Shown here: positions 1-8,244 of the stretch, piece by piece
Layout of the letters: each line of letters opens with the position of its first letter
Numbering within the stretch: the stretch's first letter is position 1
Source: Exiguobacterium oxidotolerans JCM 12280
GTDB taxonomy: Bacteria; Bacillota; Bacilli; Exiguobacteriales; Exiguobacteriaceae
DNA: 64,000 nucleotides
Direction of reading: 5' to 3'
Assembly: GCF_000702625.1 (NCBI RefSeq)
Contig: NZ_JNIS01000001.1
Span: 1-64,000 of the forward strand
Position numbers and translations under genes: made by a program
The notes under the pieces: model-generated
The model's input: the letters and a program-made list of their open reading frames with translations, nothing else
Told to the model about the DNA's origin: nothing
The model's database searches: none

Positions 1-957
1 AAACGCGACTTAATCACGACGCTCGTCGGCGTGCGCGGGACAATCACGATGGTCGGTGTGTTATCGCTGCCGTTTTTGACGGACGCCGGGATTGCGTTCC
101 CGGAACGGTCGTTGATCATCTTCCTCGCAGCGGGCGTCATCATCTTTACGTTAGTGCTCGCGACAATTGCCTTACCGCTATTGAGTCCAAAAGGTGCGGT
201 CAGCCAAACGGATCTTGACTTGAATGCCCAAAAACAACGAATGATGTTACGGGCGATTCAGGAAGTCAAACAAGCGACGAATTCCGATAATTCACCGGTC
301 GCGTTTGATTTGCTGAACGAATACCATGTCATGTTGCGGTTGTTACGTGCCGAAGAGAAGAGCGAACAGGAGCTCAACGTCTACAACGAACAGTTAAAGG
401 AACTGCGCCTTGAAGCCGTCGCGTGGGAAACGGAATTCGTCAAAGCGTTCTTTAAGAACCATGACGTGCCGGATTTACTGAAAAAAGAAACGGTTGCCTC
501 GATTGAACACCGGCGCCGGGCGATTCATTCCGAATCGACGGTCCGGCTTTATCAGCCGTTACGGAAGTTGATGCGAAAACGTAAACGGTTCACGTTGTCA
601 CCGGATGAATTGATTCGTCTGACGGAGATGGAACATGCCCTTTATGAACATGTCATCGGCGACATCATCGACCGGCTCGAGACGTGCCGTGACAAGTATC
701 CGACGGAAGTCGTTCAAAGCGTCAAAGGACATTACTTCCGCCTCCGCGGTAAACATACGCAGTGGGCGTCACCGGTCGGCAGTAAGGGCGACGTCGAACA
801 GCAAAAAGAAGAACTGTGCTTACGGGCGATCGAAGTCCAGCGGCAAGAAATTGCCGAAATGTCGAAGGAAGGGGACCTTTCTTCGGAAAAAGAAAAAGAG
901 TTACGCCGCTTCATCCACTACATCGAAAGCGTCGTTCTCTATGAATATGTCGATTAA
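1..957 (+). CDS. Na+/H+ antiporter, CPA1 family (C-terminal part)
   Basis: The reading frame is open from base 1, so the gene starts before the window and only its last 318 codons are visible. It begins in the conserved late transmembrane region (VRGTITMVGVLSLPF resembles the GMRG.V.LA.ALSLP motif of CPA1 exchangers such as NhaP/NhaK). One more hydrophobic helix follows near codons 37-60, then a roughly 250-residue charged, helical cytoplasmic tail typical of bacterial CPA1 exchangers. Expected role: cation/proton exchange at the membrane for pH and sodium homeostasis. Ion specificity cannot be read from this part. A terminator follows immediately. Confidence 0.8.
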   Translation, partial: KRDLITTLVGVRGTITMVGVLSLPFLTDAGIAFPERSLIIFLAAGVIIFTLVLATIALPLLSPKGAVSQTDLDLNAQKQRMMLRAIQEVKQATNSDNSPVAFDLLNEYHVMLRLLRAEEKSEQELNVYNEQLKELRLEAVAWETEFVKAFFKNHDVPDLLKKETVASIEHRRRAIHSESTVRLYQPLRKLMRKRKRFTLSPDELIRLTEMEHALYEHVIGDIIDRLETCRDKYPTEVVQSVKGHYFRLRGKHTQWASPVGSKGDVEQQKEELCLRAIEVQRQEIAEMSKEGDLSSEKEKELRRFIHYIESVVLYEYVD

Positions 958-959
958 CT

Positions 960-1002
960 AAAAAAGTCCCGCCTCTGATGATTCAGAAGCGGGACTTTTT
1001 TT
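960..1002 (+). terminator. Rho-independent terminator of the antiporter gene
   Basis: The arms AGTCCCGC and GCGGGACT, extended by TCTGA/TCAGA, close on a short loop and are followed by a run of seven T. It starts within 3 bases of the stop codon. Confidence 0.85.
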
Positions 1003-1124
1003 GCGCCAAGAGAGTGGTGTAATGCTCTTTCAGCCGTTTTAAAGCGCGCTCCGTCTTGAATCGCTTCCAAAGCGAAGAGCAATCGGTCGCGACCCTGTAG
1101 CACAGCTGCAGCGGGCGTGGAAGG

Positions 1125-1214
1125 TTGCCGCTTTGAAGACGAGGCGAGACAGGGAAGCGCAAACGGATTGTATCTCGACATAACAGGTTTACGCTGCTTA
1201 AACGTTTGTCTACA
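1125..1214. repeat. Dispersed intergenic repeat, copy 1
   Basis: Positions 1125-1165 are identical over 41 bases to 4131-4171. The match resumes with GTTTGTCTACA at 1204-1214 (second copy 4200-4210). Both copies lie in the same orientation, in gaps between convergent genes. The sequence in between diverges in length and content. Confidence 0.85.
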
Positions 1215-1219
1215 TGATG

Positions 1220-1256
1220 AAAATCCCGCCTCTGTTGTTTCAGAAGCGGGATTTTT
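1220..1256 (-). terminator. Terminator downstream of gabD
   Basis: Inverted repeat AAATCCCGC...GCGGGATTT with TCTG/CAGA extension, directly after the gabD stop codon. On the minus strand it is followed by a short U-rich tail. Confidence 0.75.
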
Positions 1257-1260
1257 GGGT

Positions 1261-2676
1261 TTATCCGAGTGACAAATATTTGACTTCGAGGTAATCCTCG
1301 ATGCCGTAGACGCCGCCTTCACGGCCGAGTCCACTTTCTTTGTAGCCGCCGAATGGTGCTTGGGCAGCAGACGGTGCGCCGTCATTCAAGCCGACGATGC
1401 CGTACTCGAGTTTTTTACCGAGCAGGAGCGCTTCATCGATTCGTTCAGAAAACGCATATGCGGCAAGTCCGTATGGTGTATTGTTTGCCCGTTCGATGAC
1501 TTCGTCAAGTGTCTCGAAGACCGAGATTGGTGCGAGCGGACCAAATGTTTCTTCCTGCATACAAATCATGTCTTCCGTGACGTTCGCGAGAACTGTCGGT
1601 GTGACGAAGTAACCGACCGAGTCGTCGATTGTACCGCCTGTTAAGATCGTTGCACCTTTCGCAACCGCGTCGTCGATGTGTGCTTTGACTTTCTCGACGG
1701 CTTTTGCGTTAATCAAGGGTCCGATCGTTGAATCGGCGTCAAGACCGTTCCCGACTTTTAGTTTGTTCACTTCCGCGACGAACTTCTCCGTGAAGGCATC
1801 GAGCACAGAGGCTTGGACGTAAAAGCGGTTCGTTGCGACACAGGCCTGGCCACCGTTGCGGAATTTCGAGCGGATTGCTTGTGTCACGGCTTTATCGATG
1901 TCGGCGTTTTCCGTGACGATGAACGGTGCATGCCCCCCGAGTTCGAGTGATAGTTTTTTCATCGTATCGGCTGCTTGGCGCATGATCAATTTACCGACGG
2001 CAGTAGAGCCGGTGAACGTGATTTTGCGAACACGGCGTTCGGCTTGCCAAACACCGCTGATTGTTGCGGCGTCACCTGTCAAGACGTTGATGACACCAGC
2101 CGGAATGCCTGCTTCTTCAGCAAGTTCGACGAGGCGAAGGGCTGTAAAAGGAGTTTCTTCCGACGGTTTTAAGACGACCGTACAACCGGCTGCAAGAGCT
2201 GGGGCAAGTTTTCGTGTAATCATCGCAGCGGGGAAGTTCCACGGCGTGATCGCAGCGACGACGCCGACCGGTTCTTTTTCGACGAACAGGCGTTTACCCG
2301 GAACTGATGCCGGAATTGTTTCCCCGTATATCCGGCGTGCTTCTTCTGCATACCAGCGGACATATTGATTGCCGTAATCGACTTCACCGAGTGCTTCGAC
2401 AAACGGTTTCCCTTGTTCGCGTGTCATGATGTCAGCGACTTCGTCCCGGTGTTCATTGATCAAGCGGTACCAGGCATCGATTTTATCGGCACGCGCATCC
2501 GCCGTTAAGCTTGACCAGGTGACGAAGGCATCGCTCGCCGCGTCGACTGCCCGCAACGCGTCATCTGCCGAACTGCTTGGGACATGCCCGAGTAATTCTT
2601 TTGTTGCCGGGTTAAAGACCGGAATCGTTTGTTCTGTTTCGTACCATTGTCCGTTCACTACATTTTTTTCAATCAT
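1261..2676 (-). CDS. gabD: Succinate-semialdehyde dehydrogenase, aldehyde dehydrogenase superfamily
   Basis: A 471-residue enzyme predicted to oxidise succinate semialdehyde to succinate with NAD(P)+, the last step of GABA catabolism. Aldehyde dehydrogenase hallmarks are present in order: PWNFP, FTGSTAVGK (cofactor fold), LELGGHAPFIV with the general-base Glu near residue 245, GGQACVATNRF with the nucleophilic Cys near 279, and EETFGP. The ATG at 2676 is chosen because GGAGG lies 8 bases upstream; the in-frame GTG at 2685 falls inside that ribosome site. No gabT or gabP neighbour is present, so the exact aldehyde substrate is inferred from family resemblance. Confidence 0.8.
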   Translation of the reverse strand: MIEKNVVNGQWYETEQTIPVFNPATKELLGHVPSSSADDALRAVDAASDAFVTWSSLTADARADKIDAWYRLINEHRDEVADIMTREQGKPFVEALGEVDYGNQYVRWYAEEARRIYGETIPASVPGKRLFVEKEPVGVVAAITPWNFPAAMITRKLAPALAAGCTVVLKPSEETPFTALRLVELAEEAGIPAGVINVLTGDAATISGVWQAERRVRKITFTGSTAVGKLIMRQAADTMKKLSLELGGHAPFIVTENADIDKAVTQAIRSKFRNGGQACVATNRFYVQASVLDAFTEKFVAEVNKLKVGNGLDADSTIGPLINAKAVEKVKAHIDDAVAKGATILTGGTIDDSVGYFVTPTVLANVTEDMICMQEETFGPLAPISVFETLDEVIERANNTPYGLAAYAFSERIDEALLLGKKLEYGIVGLNDGAPSAAQAPFGGYKESGLGREGGVYGIEDYLEVKYLSLG

Positions 2677-2812
2677 GTGTTGCACCTCCGTGTGTTTTCA
2701 TTACGTCCCTAATTAAACACCCGGAAAGTGCATTTGTGTACTTCCGCTTTGGAGGGGGGGCATAACGGAATGGAATGAGTGGAGGGAAGTAAGGTTTTAA
2801 ATAATCGATTGA

Positions 2813-2855
2813 CCCGTTTAATGAGGTTGCGACTTTTCATGTCCCATTAAATGGG
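2813..2855. promoter_or_regulatory. Two operator-like inverted repeats in the divergent gabD/secreted-protein gap
   Basis: CCCAT-TAA-ATGGG at 2843-2855 is a perfect 5-bp-arm palindrome. A degenerate relative, CCCGTTTAATGAGG, lies at 2813-2826, about 30 bases centre to centre. A TATGAT -10-like box at 2856-2861 abuts the first palindrome, so a bound protein would cover the promoter of the gene at 2944. Confidence 0.5.
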
Positions 2856-2943
2856 TATGATTTAGATGGAAGGACAGGCGAGTCGTCCATTGGCGACTGG
2901 TGCCGGAACTTCAAACTGGTTCGTCTGGAAAGGGTGCAGAACA

Positions 2944-3933
2944 ATGCAAACAGGATACAAGCTGTTGCTCGCAGCAACGATTGTCAGTTCTTCGATTGGA
3001 TGGAGTCATCAAGTATCAGCACAAAACGATACATATCAAATCGTTTCTACGAGTTATCAACAGCCGCTCACGACAGTTGAGACGTATGTCGGAAGCAAAC
3101 GAGTCGAGACAGTGCGTTATGCAATCGGCAGTGTCGATCATTTGAACGATGACTTAATGTACAGTGCTGAGACGGATCAGGTCGTCGATTTAAAAAATAG
3201 TAAAGGGACAGTCAAACCGGTCGCACCGGCCCCGATGCGGATTAAAAAATACAAAAATGCGTTTTACGCGATGAGTATCTCGGGCTTCAATCAATTTTCA
3301 CTGACAAAATATTCGCTGGATTTCAAGAAAATCGGAACAACCAAGCGGTATACCGGATTCGGGAAAGAGTTAATCGTGACGGGTGGGAAATTGTACGTCT
3401 TAGCGGACCATATGAAGGGAAACGATTATGCCATCACACTACATACGTTTGATACCACATCTTTCAAGTCTCTTCATCAGAAGACGTTCAAGCAGTTACT
3501 ACAGGCTGATCAAATCCGTCAGGACGGCTCACAGCTGAAAATTTACGGCATCTCTCCCGAAAACGATGAAAAATTGACGATTCTGTCTTATGACGTCAAG
3601 AAACAGCACGTGACGAAAACGATGACGACGAACCAGTACGTCAAGGGCGGGGTCGAGAAAACGCAAATCCTTTCAAAGGATACTGAATTAATCTTCAATC
3701 AGGACCGAATGTATGAAATCAATCATAAGACGAAACAAGTCCGTGTCTTATATGATGGTAAACATGATTTGGTCGACTATGCGTATGATGCCAAGACAAA
3801 AACGTATCATGTCCTCGAAGAAATCACGAAAACAGCCGAATTCCGGGTGAAGACATTGAACCGTCACTTTAAGCCGATTGCGGAATACCGCTTGAAAAAA
3901 TCCGATAGTGTCAGACCGTTCCGTGTGTTGTGA
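2944..3933 (+). CDS. Secreted protein of unknown function
   Basis: About 329 residues. The N-terminus (MQTGYKLLLAATIVSSSIGW, then a VSA-Q cleavage-like site near residue 25) is a signal peptide, so the product is probably exported. The body is rich in short beta-strand-like stretches with repeated YxV/YDxKT patterns, suggestive of a beta-propeller, though I recognise no named domain. The ATG at 2944 is preferred because the signal peptide begins there and AAAGGG lies upstream; an upstream in-frame ATG at 2866 would put 26 polar residues before it. The gene is divergent from gabD, with operator-like palindromes between. Confidence 0.6.
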   Translation: MQTGYKLLLAATIVSSSIGWSHQVSAQNDTYQIVSTSYQQPLTTVETYVGSKRVETVRYAIGSVDHLNDDLMYSAETDQVVDLKNSKGTVKPVAPAPMRIKKYKNAFYAMSISGFNQFSLTKYSLDFKKIGTTKRYTGFGKELIVTGGKLYVLADHMKGNDYAITLHTFDTTSFKSLHQKTFKQLLQADQIRQDGSQLKIYGISPENDEKLTILSYDVKKQHVTKTMTTNQYVKGGVEKTQILSKDTELIFNQDRMYEINHKTKQVRVLYDGKHDLVDYAYDAKTKTYHVLEEITKTAEFRVKTLNRHFKPIAEYRLKKSDSVRPFRVL

Positions 3934-3963
3934 AGAACGCGCTATCGGGAAATCAAGCGTCTG

Positions 3964-4089
3964 TTTTCGTTGCTTTCCTCGGGCGAGGCGCAAGCCGTTG
4001 CTCCTTGATCCTGACGGACAACGAGCAGGGTCTTGCCTGCCTCTGAAAGTGCGTTATAAACGCACTTTACCCCGTAGGAGTCAACGAAA
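3964..4089. repeat. Hairpin-rich intergenic element
   Basis: An outer pairing TTTTCGTTG (3964-3972) with CAACGAAA (4082-4089) encloses two inner hairpins: GCAGG/CCTGC (4025-4040) and a perfect 10-bp stem AAAGTGCGTT/AACGCACTTT with a 3-base loop (4046-4068). On the minus strand it carries ACTCCTACGGGG, resembling, from memory, a family of dispersed Bacillales intergenic elements. Its function is unknown. Confidence 0.5.
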
Positions 4090-4130
4090 CGTGACGCTTT
4101 TTTAGTGAATACGATGAGGGAAATCCAGGA

Positions 4131-4210
4131 TTGCCGCTTTGAAGACGAGGCGAGACAGGGAAGCGCAAACGAATTGCCTCTCGATATCGCATGTTCAAAG
4201 TTTGTCTACA
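4131..4210. repeat. Dispersed intergenic repeat, copy 2
   Basis: Bases 4131-4171 match 1125-1165 exactly, and GTTTGTCTACA recurs at 4200-4210. Here the repeat lies directly beside the hairpin-rich element. Confidence 0.85.
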
Positions 4211-4215
4211 CACTG

Positions 4216-4248
4216 AAGAAACAAGTCCTGTGACTTGTTTCTTTTTTT
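4216..4248. terminator. Bidirectional terminator hairpin
   Basis: GAAACAAGTC-CTGT-GACTTGTTTC, followed by seven T on the plus strand and overlapping the stop codon of the minus-strand gene. It could serve both convergent genes. Confidence 0.7.
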
Positions 4249-5293
4249 AGCTTAGCAGACCGGTCAGTCGCTCACCCCGAAGACGGTATGTCTCAAAGTG
4301 AAGTTGCAGCGAATTGTACAGTTCTGAATCTTGTCCTGCTTCCTGCATTAAATGTGTCGTCTGTTCGACGAAATGTAAATTGAAGCAGCCCGAGAGCCAC
4401 AGCAACGAAGCCAGTCGCGCATTATCTTTCGGCACGAGCACGGTTGGGGAGTTGTAGTGGGCCAGTAATGATTTAGCGAGATGACCGGACACATCATGCG
4501 ATTCAATACTCTCCGTCCGGGCATACCATTTGATCAGCCAGGCTAAATCTTGCACGCGGTCCGTTGCGCCGATATGTTCATGGTCGACAATTCCGACGAT
4601 TTTTTGATTCGGATTCCATAAGAAGTTGAGCGAATTCAAGTCGGTCGAGATGACCGGTTGAGTAGAAAAATGGTTTCTATGTTTCGCAACGTCAATATGT
4701 TGGTGCGCAAGACTCAGATACTCCTGAAACGAATCCCGGACTGATTCCGGCATCGATGAAAACGAAAGCTCTTGCAAATCATGGAACCAACGCTGATAGG
4801 CCACCGTATGGTCGACGAATGGAAAGTGAAACGCCTGATAGTTGCGTGACAAATCATGCAATTGACGGGCTAGTGTTCCAATTTGAGCAGCGGAATGCAT
4901 CGTATTAGCTGTCACATGGTGTCCGGCCATCCAGTGAAACAGACAACATGTCCACTTCTGTCCGGTCGGATCCTGGACTGTCGTGAAAAGCCCCTCATGT
5001 ATCGGTTGTACGCGTTTCATGAACGGGATGCCATTTGCCCGCAGATAGTCGCTATATCGTAACTGTTCCGTAAGTAGATCCGGTGTGGATCGGGACAAGG
5101 CGGATTCGGCATAACGCTTTTCCGGTAACAGGCGAATCGAATAGAAAAGTCCATCAATCGAGATTTTGTAGTGTTTATCGCCATGTTTGCCATGTGTCGT
5201 TAATGAGTTAGGGGCGACTTTCAATGAGTGAAACATGAGACCGAAACTTTTGACTGCCTGTTCGATCAAGGGGTAATCGCTTTTTGGATACAT
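4247..5293 (-). CDS. Aminoglycoside/choline-kinase-like phosphotransferase
   Basis: 348 residues with a protein-kinase-like APH fold. The catalytic-loop equivalent is VISTDLNSLNFLW near residues 213-225, giving the Asp and the Asn five residues on. The metal-binding Asp follows in IVGIVDHEHIG. The usual His two residues before the catalytic Asp is a Ser here. It probably phosphorylates a small hydroxylated metabolite or stress sugar; the substrate is unknown. It lies 6 bases downstream of the SDR at 5300 on the same strand, suggesting co-transcription. Confidence 0.65.
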   Translation of the reverse strand: MYPKSDYPLIEQAVKSFGLMFHSLKVAPNSLTTHGKHGDKHYKISIDGLFYSIRLLPEKRYAESALSRSTPDLLTEQLRYSDYLRANGIPFMKRVQPIHEGLFTTVQDPTGQKWTCCLFHWMAGHHVTANTMHSAAQIGTLARQLHDLSRNYQAFHFPFVDHTVAYQRWFHDLQELSFSSMPESVRDSFQEYLSLAHQHIDVAKHRNHFSTQPVISTDLNSLNFLWNPNQKIVGIVDHEHIGATDRVQDLAWLIKWYARTESIESHDVSGHLAKSLLAHYNSPTVLVPKDNARLASLLWLSGCFNLHFVEQTTHLMQEAGQDSELYNSLQLHFETYRLRGERLTGLLS

Positions 5294-5299
5294 ACATGC

Positions 5300-6157
5300 T
5301 TAGTCCTTTCTGCGGACAATTGGTGCAGATGTGGAATGTTCATCGGAAAGATGAAACGATGCCGGTTGCGTTCCATCTTGATCTGTAAAGCCGTAGTCGC
5401 GTGCGAGGTCCGAGACGAATAAGGCTTGGCTGGTCCGTTGCAGGATATCCGGGTCCTGGGCAAGTGCGACGACTGCCCGTCCGACGTAAGCGGTGGTTTC
5501 GGTTGCATCACTGCTGAATCCTGCGTCCACGACCCGTTCCGTCCGCATGAAACCGGGACACAGCGCAATAACAGCGATGTGACTCTCCCGAAGTTCCTGC
5601 CCCATGACAAACGTCGTCCGGTTGATCGACTGCATCGCCAAATCATAATACAAGTTGCCCGCCGCTTGATTCGGACTGAACGACGTCAAATTGACGATCA
5701 ATGCAGCCGGACTTTGTTCAAGCAACGGAACAGCCGCCCGTGTCGTCAGCAGATAGGCTTTCGGTCCGGCGACCATCATCGCGTCCCAGTGCTCCGGCGG
5801 TCGTTCCCAAAACCGCTTGCCCTGTCCGGAAGGAAGCGAGGCTTCCGAACCGCCGAACACACTGTTGACGAGCAAATCAATCCGACCGTGCTGATCGTGA
5901 ATCTGTTGAAACAATCGGGCGACATCATCCGGATCCGTATGGTCGCAGCGGACCGAAATGCCAATACCACCACGAGCCGTGACACCGGCGGCCGTCTCTT
6001 CAATCGTTTCCGGACGATTGTCGGTCGTCCCGTTCTGTGTACTGCGCCCGGTCACATAAACCGTTGCCCCGGCTTGTCCGAGTTCGTAAGCAATCCCGCG
6101 TCCGGCGCCGCGTGACGCACCGGTGACGACTGCGATTTTTCCAATCCATGCTGTCAT
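5300..6157 (-). CDS. Short-chain dehydrogenase (DHRS1-like), catalytic Lys replaced
   Basis: A 285-residue SDR with the cofactor motif TGASRGAGRGIAYELG near residues 13-28 and a Ser in NLTSFS. The catalytic motif reads YDLAM where related proteins have YDLAK, because an ATG codon occupies the Lys position. The start is ATG at 6157, since GGAGGA lies four bases before it. Family role is NAD(P)H-dependent carbonyl reduction, but without the Lys that lowers the Tyr pKa the enzyme may be weak or inactive. It sits upstream of the phosphotransferase at 4247 in a likely two-gene unit. Confidence 0.7.
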   Translation of the reverse strand: MTAWIGKIAVVTGASRGAGRGIAYELGQAGATVYVTGRSTQNGTTDNRPETIEETAAGVTARGGIGISVRCDHTDPDDVARLFQQIHDQHGRIDLLVNSVFGGSEASLPSGQGKRFWERPPEHWDAMMVAGPKAYLLTTRAAVPLLEQSPAALIVNLTSFSPNQAAGNLYYDLAMQSINRTTFVMGQELRESHIAVIALCPGFMRTERVVDAGFSSDATETTAYVGRAVVALAQDPDILQRTSQALFVSDLARDYGFTDQDGTQPASFHLSDEHSTSAPIVRRKD

Positions 6158-6188
6158 GAAGTCCTCCAATCGAATATGTAATACATCA

Positions 6189-6223
6189 AACAGGGACTCT
6201 CCATGACGCTCGGAAGTCCCTGT
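6189..6223 (-). terminator. Probable terminator between the two SDR genes
   Basis: CAGGGACT and AGTCCCTG pair around a 15-base loop, followed on the minus strand by a weak TTTGATGTATT tail. This separates the SDR at 6237 from the one at 5300. Confidence 0.55.
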
Positions 6224-6236
6224 TGCTTCGTTGTCC

Positions 6237-7004
6237 TTAAAACCCTTTAATCGTCATCCCACCGTCGACAAACAATGTCTGACCGGTGATGTATGATCCG
6301 GCGTCCGACGCAAGAAAGACGGTCGGACCGACGAGTTCCGTCAGTTCACCGACCCGTCCGAGCGGTGTCACGTCGACGATGTCCTTTAAGTAGGCGGGAT
6401 CCGCCAGTAACGGTTCCGTCAGCGGCGTCTTGAAATACCACGGACCAATCGCATTGACGCGGATATTTTTCGGACCCCATTCGAGGGCGAGGACTTTCGT
6501 CATCTGAATCAAGGCCGCCTTCGTCGTCGCATAGACGACACCGGTCCGTAAAGCGACGTGACCTGCGACCGAGGCGATGTTAATGATGTTGCCACCCGTG
6601 TCCTGCATCCGGCGTCCGACTTCCTGTGAAAACAGGAAGGCCGACTTCAAGTTCGTCTGTTGAATCGTCTCCCATTCGTCTTCCGTGACGTCGAGCGCTT
6701 TCGAGCGGATGTTCATCCCGGCGTTGTTGACAAGCGTATCAATCCGGTCGACGAACGTATAGGCTTTTTCGACCGTCGCGATGACTTGCGTGCGGTCCGT
6801 CACGTCACACGTCAGGACAAACGCCTGTCGACCGAGTGCTTCAATCCGGCTTGCCGTCTCTTGTAAATCAGCTTCCGTCCGGGCGACGAGGATGACGTCA
6901 GCACCAGCTTCTGCCATCCCGATGGCAAGTGCCCGTCCGATGCCGCGTCCGGCTCCGGTCACGAGGGCAGTTGTTTGATCAAGTCGAAATGTCGGTAAGT
7001 ACAT
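6237..7004 (-). CDS. SDR oxidoreductase, gluconate 5-dehydrogenase-like
   Basis: 255 residues, a classical SDR with an intact signature set: TGAGRGIG near residue 17, NNAG near 92, the catalytic Ser in IASVAG, YATTK as the YxxxK pair, and a C-terminal GQTLFVDGGM. The sequence resembles gluconate 5-dehydrogenase/2-deoxy-D-gluconate 3-dehydrogenase members, which interconvert keto- and hydroxy-sugar acids with NAD(P). Substrate is inferred from overall resemblance only. AGGATGTGG precedes the ATG. Confidence 0.7.
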   Translation of the reverse strand: MYLPTFRLDQTTALVTGAGRGIGRALAIGMAEAGADVILVARTEADLQETASRIEALGRQAFVLTCDVTDRTQVIATVEKAYTFVDRIDTLVNNAGMNIRSKALDVTEDEWETIQQTNLKSAFLFSQEVGRRMQDTGGNIINIASVAGHVALRTGVVYATTKAALIQMTKVLALEWGPKNIRVNAIGPWYFKTPLTEPLLADPAYLKDIVDVTPLGRVGELTELVGPTVFLASDAGSYITGQTLFVDGGMTIKGF

Positions 7005-7126
7005 CTAGCCACATCCTATCTTAAAAAAGTCTGTCTTTACTGTACGTCTAAATTGACTGAAAAGAAAGAAAAATGCTGTAAGCACTTAATTTTAATGTTA
7101 TTATTTGGGAAAAAAGGAGGGGTGAG

Positions 7127-7762
7127 ATGAAACGGAAAGTAGGGATAGCTATTTTGGTCGTTTGTTTTTTAGCAGCCTCTTTTCAAGTCTTCGGTCAGTA
7201 TCTCTACACGACATATATTCATGAACCGGCTGACTATGCGTTTAAGTACGACATCAAACCACGTAAGCCACTCGGCTCACCAGATTTGAGGGGGAAACCT
7301 TTTCCCGCTGGTCCGATGCCTCATTTCGTTGATGTGACATTTCCGAAAGCACTCGCTTCAGTCGGCGCCATCGTGACGATCGGGCTGTTGATTTTACTGG
7401 CGTCTGTGTTGAAGAGGAAACGGAACAAACGAACGGAAAAACAAAGTGGTGAGACCTCTTTTGAAGAGGAACTGAACATCCTACCAAAACTGTCAACGTC
7501 GCCGAGTAATGATACACATTCTTACCAATCAAACAATGCCTCTGAAATCCGTCGATTGATTCAGATGTTTGACCAGCAGCTTCCCGCTACATCTAGGCGT
7601 CGACCGGAAGAGACGATGAAGGAATGGTTAGAGCGGATCGGGCTGACAGTTGATCCGGTGCTCTATCATCTCGTACGGTACGGGGAACAGGATGAGACAT
7701 TATTTAAACAGGCAGACGTCGATATACTACGGCAACAGTTGCGGCGTCATCCAGGAAATTAA
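7127..7762 (+). CDS. Membrane protein with DUF4129-like C-terminus
   Basis: 211 residues. An N-terminal hydrophobic segment (about 5-25), an extracytoplasmic loop of about 50 residues, a second membrane helix (about 75-95), a basic KRKRNKR stop-transfer stretch and then a cytoplasmic domain. The last 70 residues (RRPEETMKEWLERIGL to the end) resemble the DUF4129 tail found after transglutaminase-like proteins. AGGAGG lies upstream of the ATG. No enzymatic residues are recognised. Confidence 0.55.
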   Translation: MKRKVGIAILVVCFLAASFQVFGQYLYTTYIHEPADYAFKYDIKPRKPLGSPDLRGKPFPAGPMPHFVDVTFPKALASVGAIVTIGLLILLASVLKRKRNKRTEKQSGETSFEEELNILPKLSTSPSNDTHSYQSNNASEIRRLIQMFDQQLPATSRRRPEETMKEWLERIGLTVDPVLYHLVRYGEQDETLFKQADVDILRQQLRRHPGN

Positions 7763-7811
7763 CGCACGGTACTGTGCGTGGTGACAGCTTATTATGGTAG
7801 GAGGCAGACAA

Positions 7812-8240
7812 ATGGTGAAGCAACGATGGGTAGGTCTTGTTTTGGTAGTCGTTCTTGTCGGATGTGGAAAAAGTTATCCGATTGAACAAGCAATCGAAAA
7901 TGGTGATATTGTAACGACGCCAAGTCGTGAGAATGTGGAGCGGTTCCAGACATTTTTGAATCAAGTCGATCAAAAAGGCGAGGACAGCATCCGGATCACT
8001 TCCTATACGACAGAAGGTGACCCGATTTTTCAGGACGTCACGTATGACGGAAAACAGTTCAGTTATTCACTCGACTCGTCGCAGGATGAGTTCGGGAACG
8101 AGGCGGACGACCGGGACGGGGAAAGCTGTCAGACGTTGAAAAAAGACCAAACAGACGAAACGCACGTCTATCTGTTGACGGATTGTGCCGAAGGAGAAGA
8201 TCATCCGTTACTCGAAGCGACAGCAGCAGAGCTTGAATAA
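7812..8240 (+). CDS. Lipoprotein, DUF4362-like
   Basis: About 142 residues. The lipobox (VVVLVGC) ends at Cys 16, so the protein is probably acylated and held on the outer face of the membrane. The remainder (IRITSYTTEGDPIFQDVTYD, paired Cys in GESC and LTDC) matches my recollection of DUF4362. The ATG at 7812 follows AGGAGG by seven bases, so an earlier in-frame ATG at 7794 is rejected. It converges with the small lipoprotein at 8245. Confidence 0.6.
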   Translation: MVKQRWVGLVLVVVLVGCGKSYPIEQAIENGDIVTTPSRENVERFQTFLNQVDQKGEDSIRITSYTTEGDPIFQDVTYDGKQFSYSLDSSQDEFGNEADDRDGESCQTLKKDQTDETHVYLLTDCAEGEDHPLLEATAAELE

Positions 8241-8244
8241 TGAA

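Larger units (their letters stand above)
958..1260. other. Convergent gene gap holding two terminators and a dispersed repeat
   Basis: About 300 bases without a gene. It holds the antiporter terminator, the gabD terminator and, between them, repeat copy 1. No convincing ribosome site plus reading frame was seen. Confidence 0.6.
3934..4246. other. Convergent gap with a structured element and the second repeat copy
   Basis: A 313-base stretch without a convincing gene. It contains the hairpin-rich element at 3964-4089, repeat copy 2 at 4131-4210 and the hairpin at 4216-4248. Confidence 0.6.

Noticed and set aside
2722-2744. Possible inverted repeat GGAAAGTGCA...TGTACTTCC upstream of gabD
   Set aside because: Arms are imperfect and offset by one base; support is too weak to call an operator.
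7766-7784. A small hairpin (CGCAC/GTGCG) between the DUF4129-like and DUF4362-like genes
   Set aside because: The stem is five base pairs with no T-run; too weak to call a terminator.
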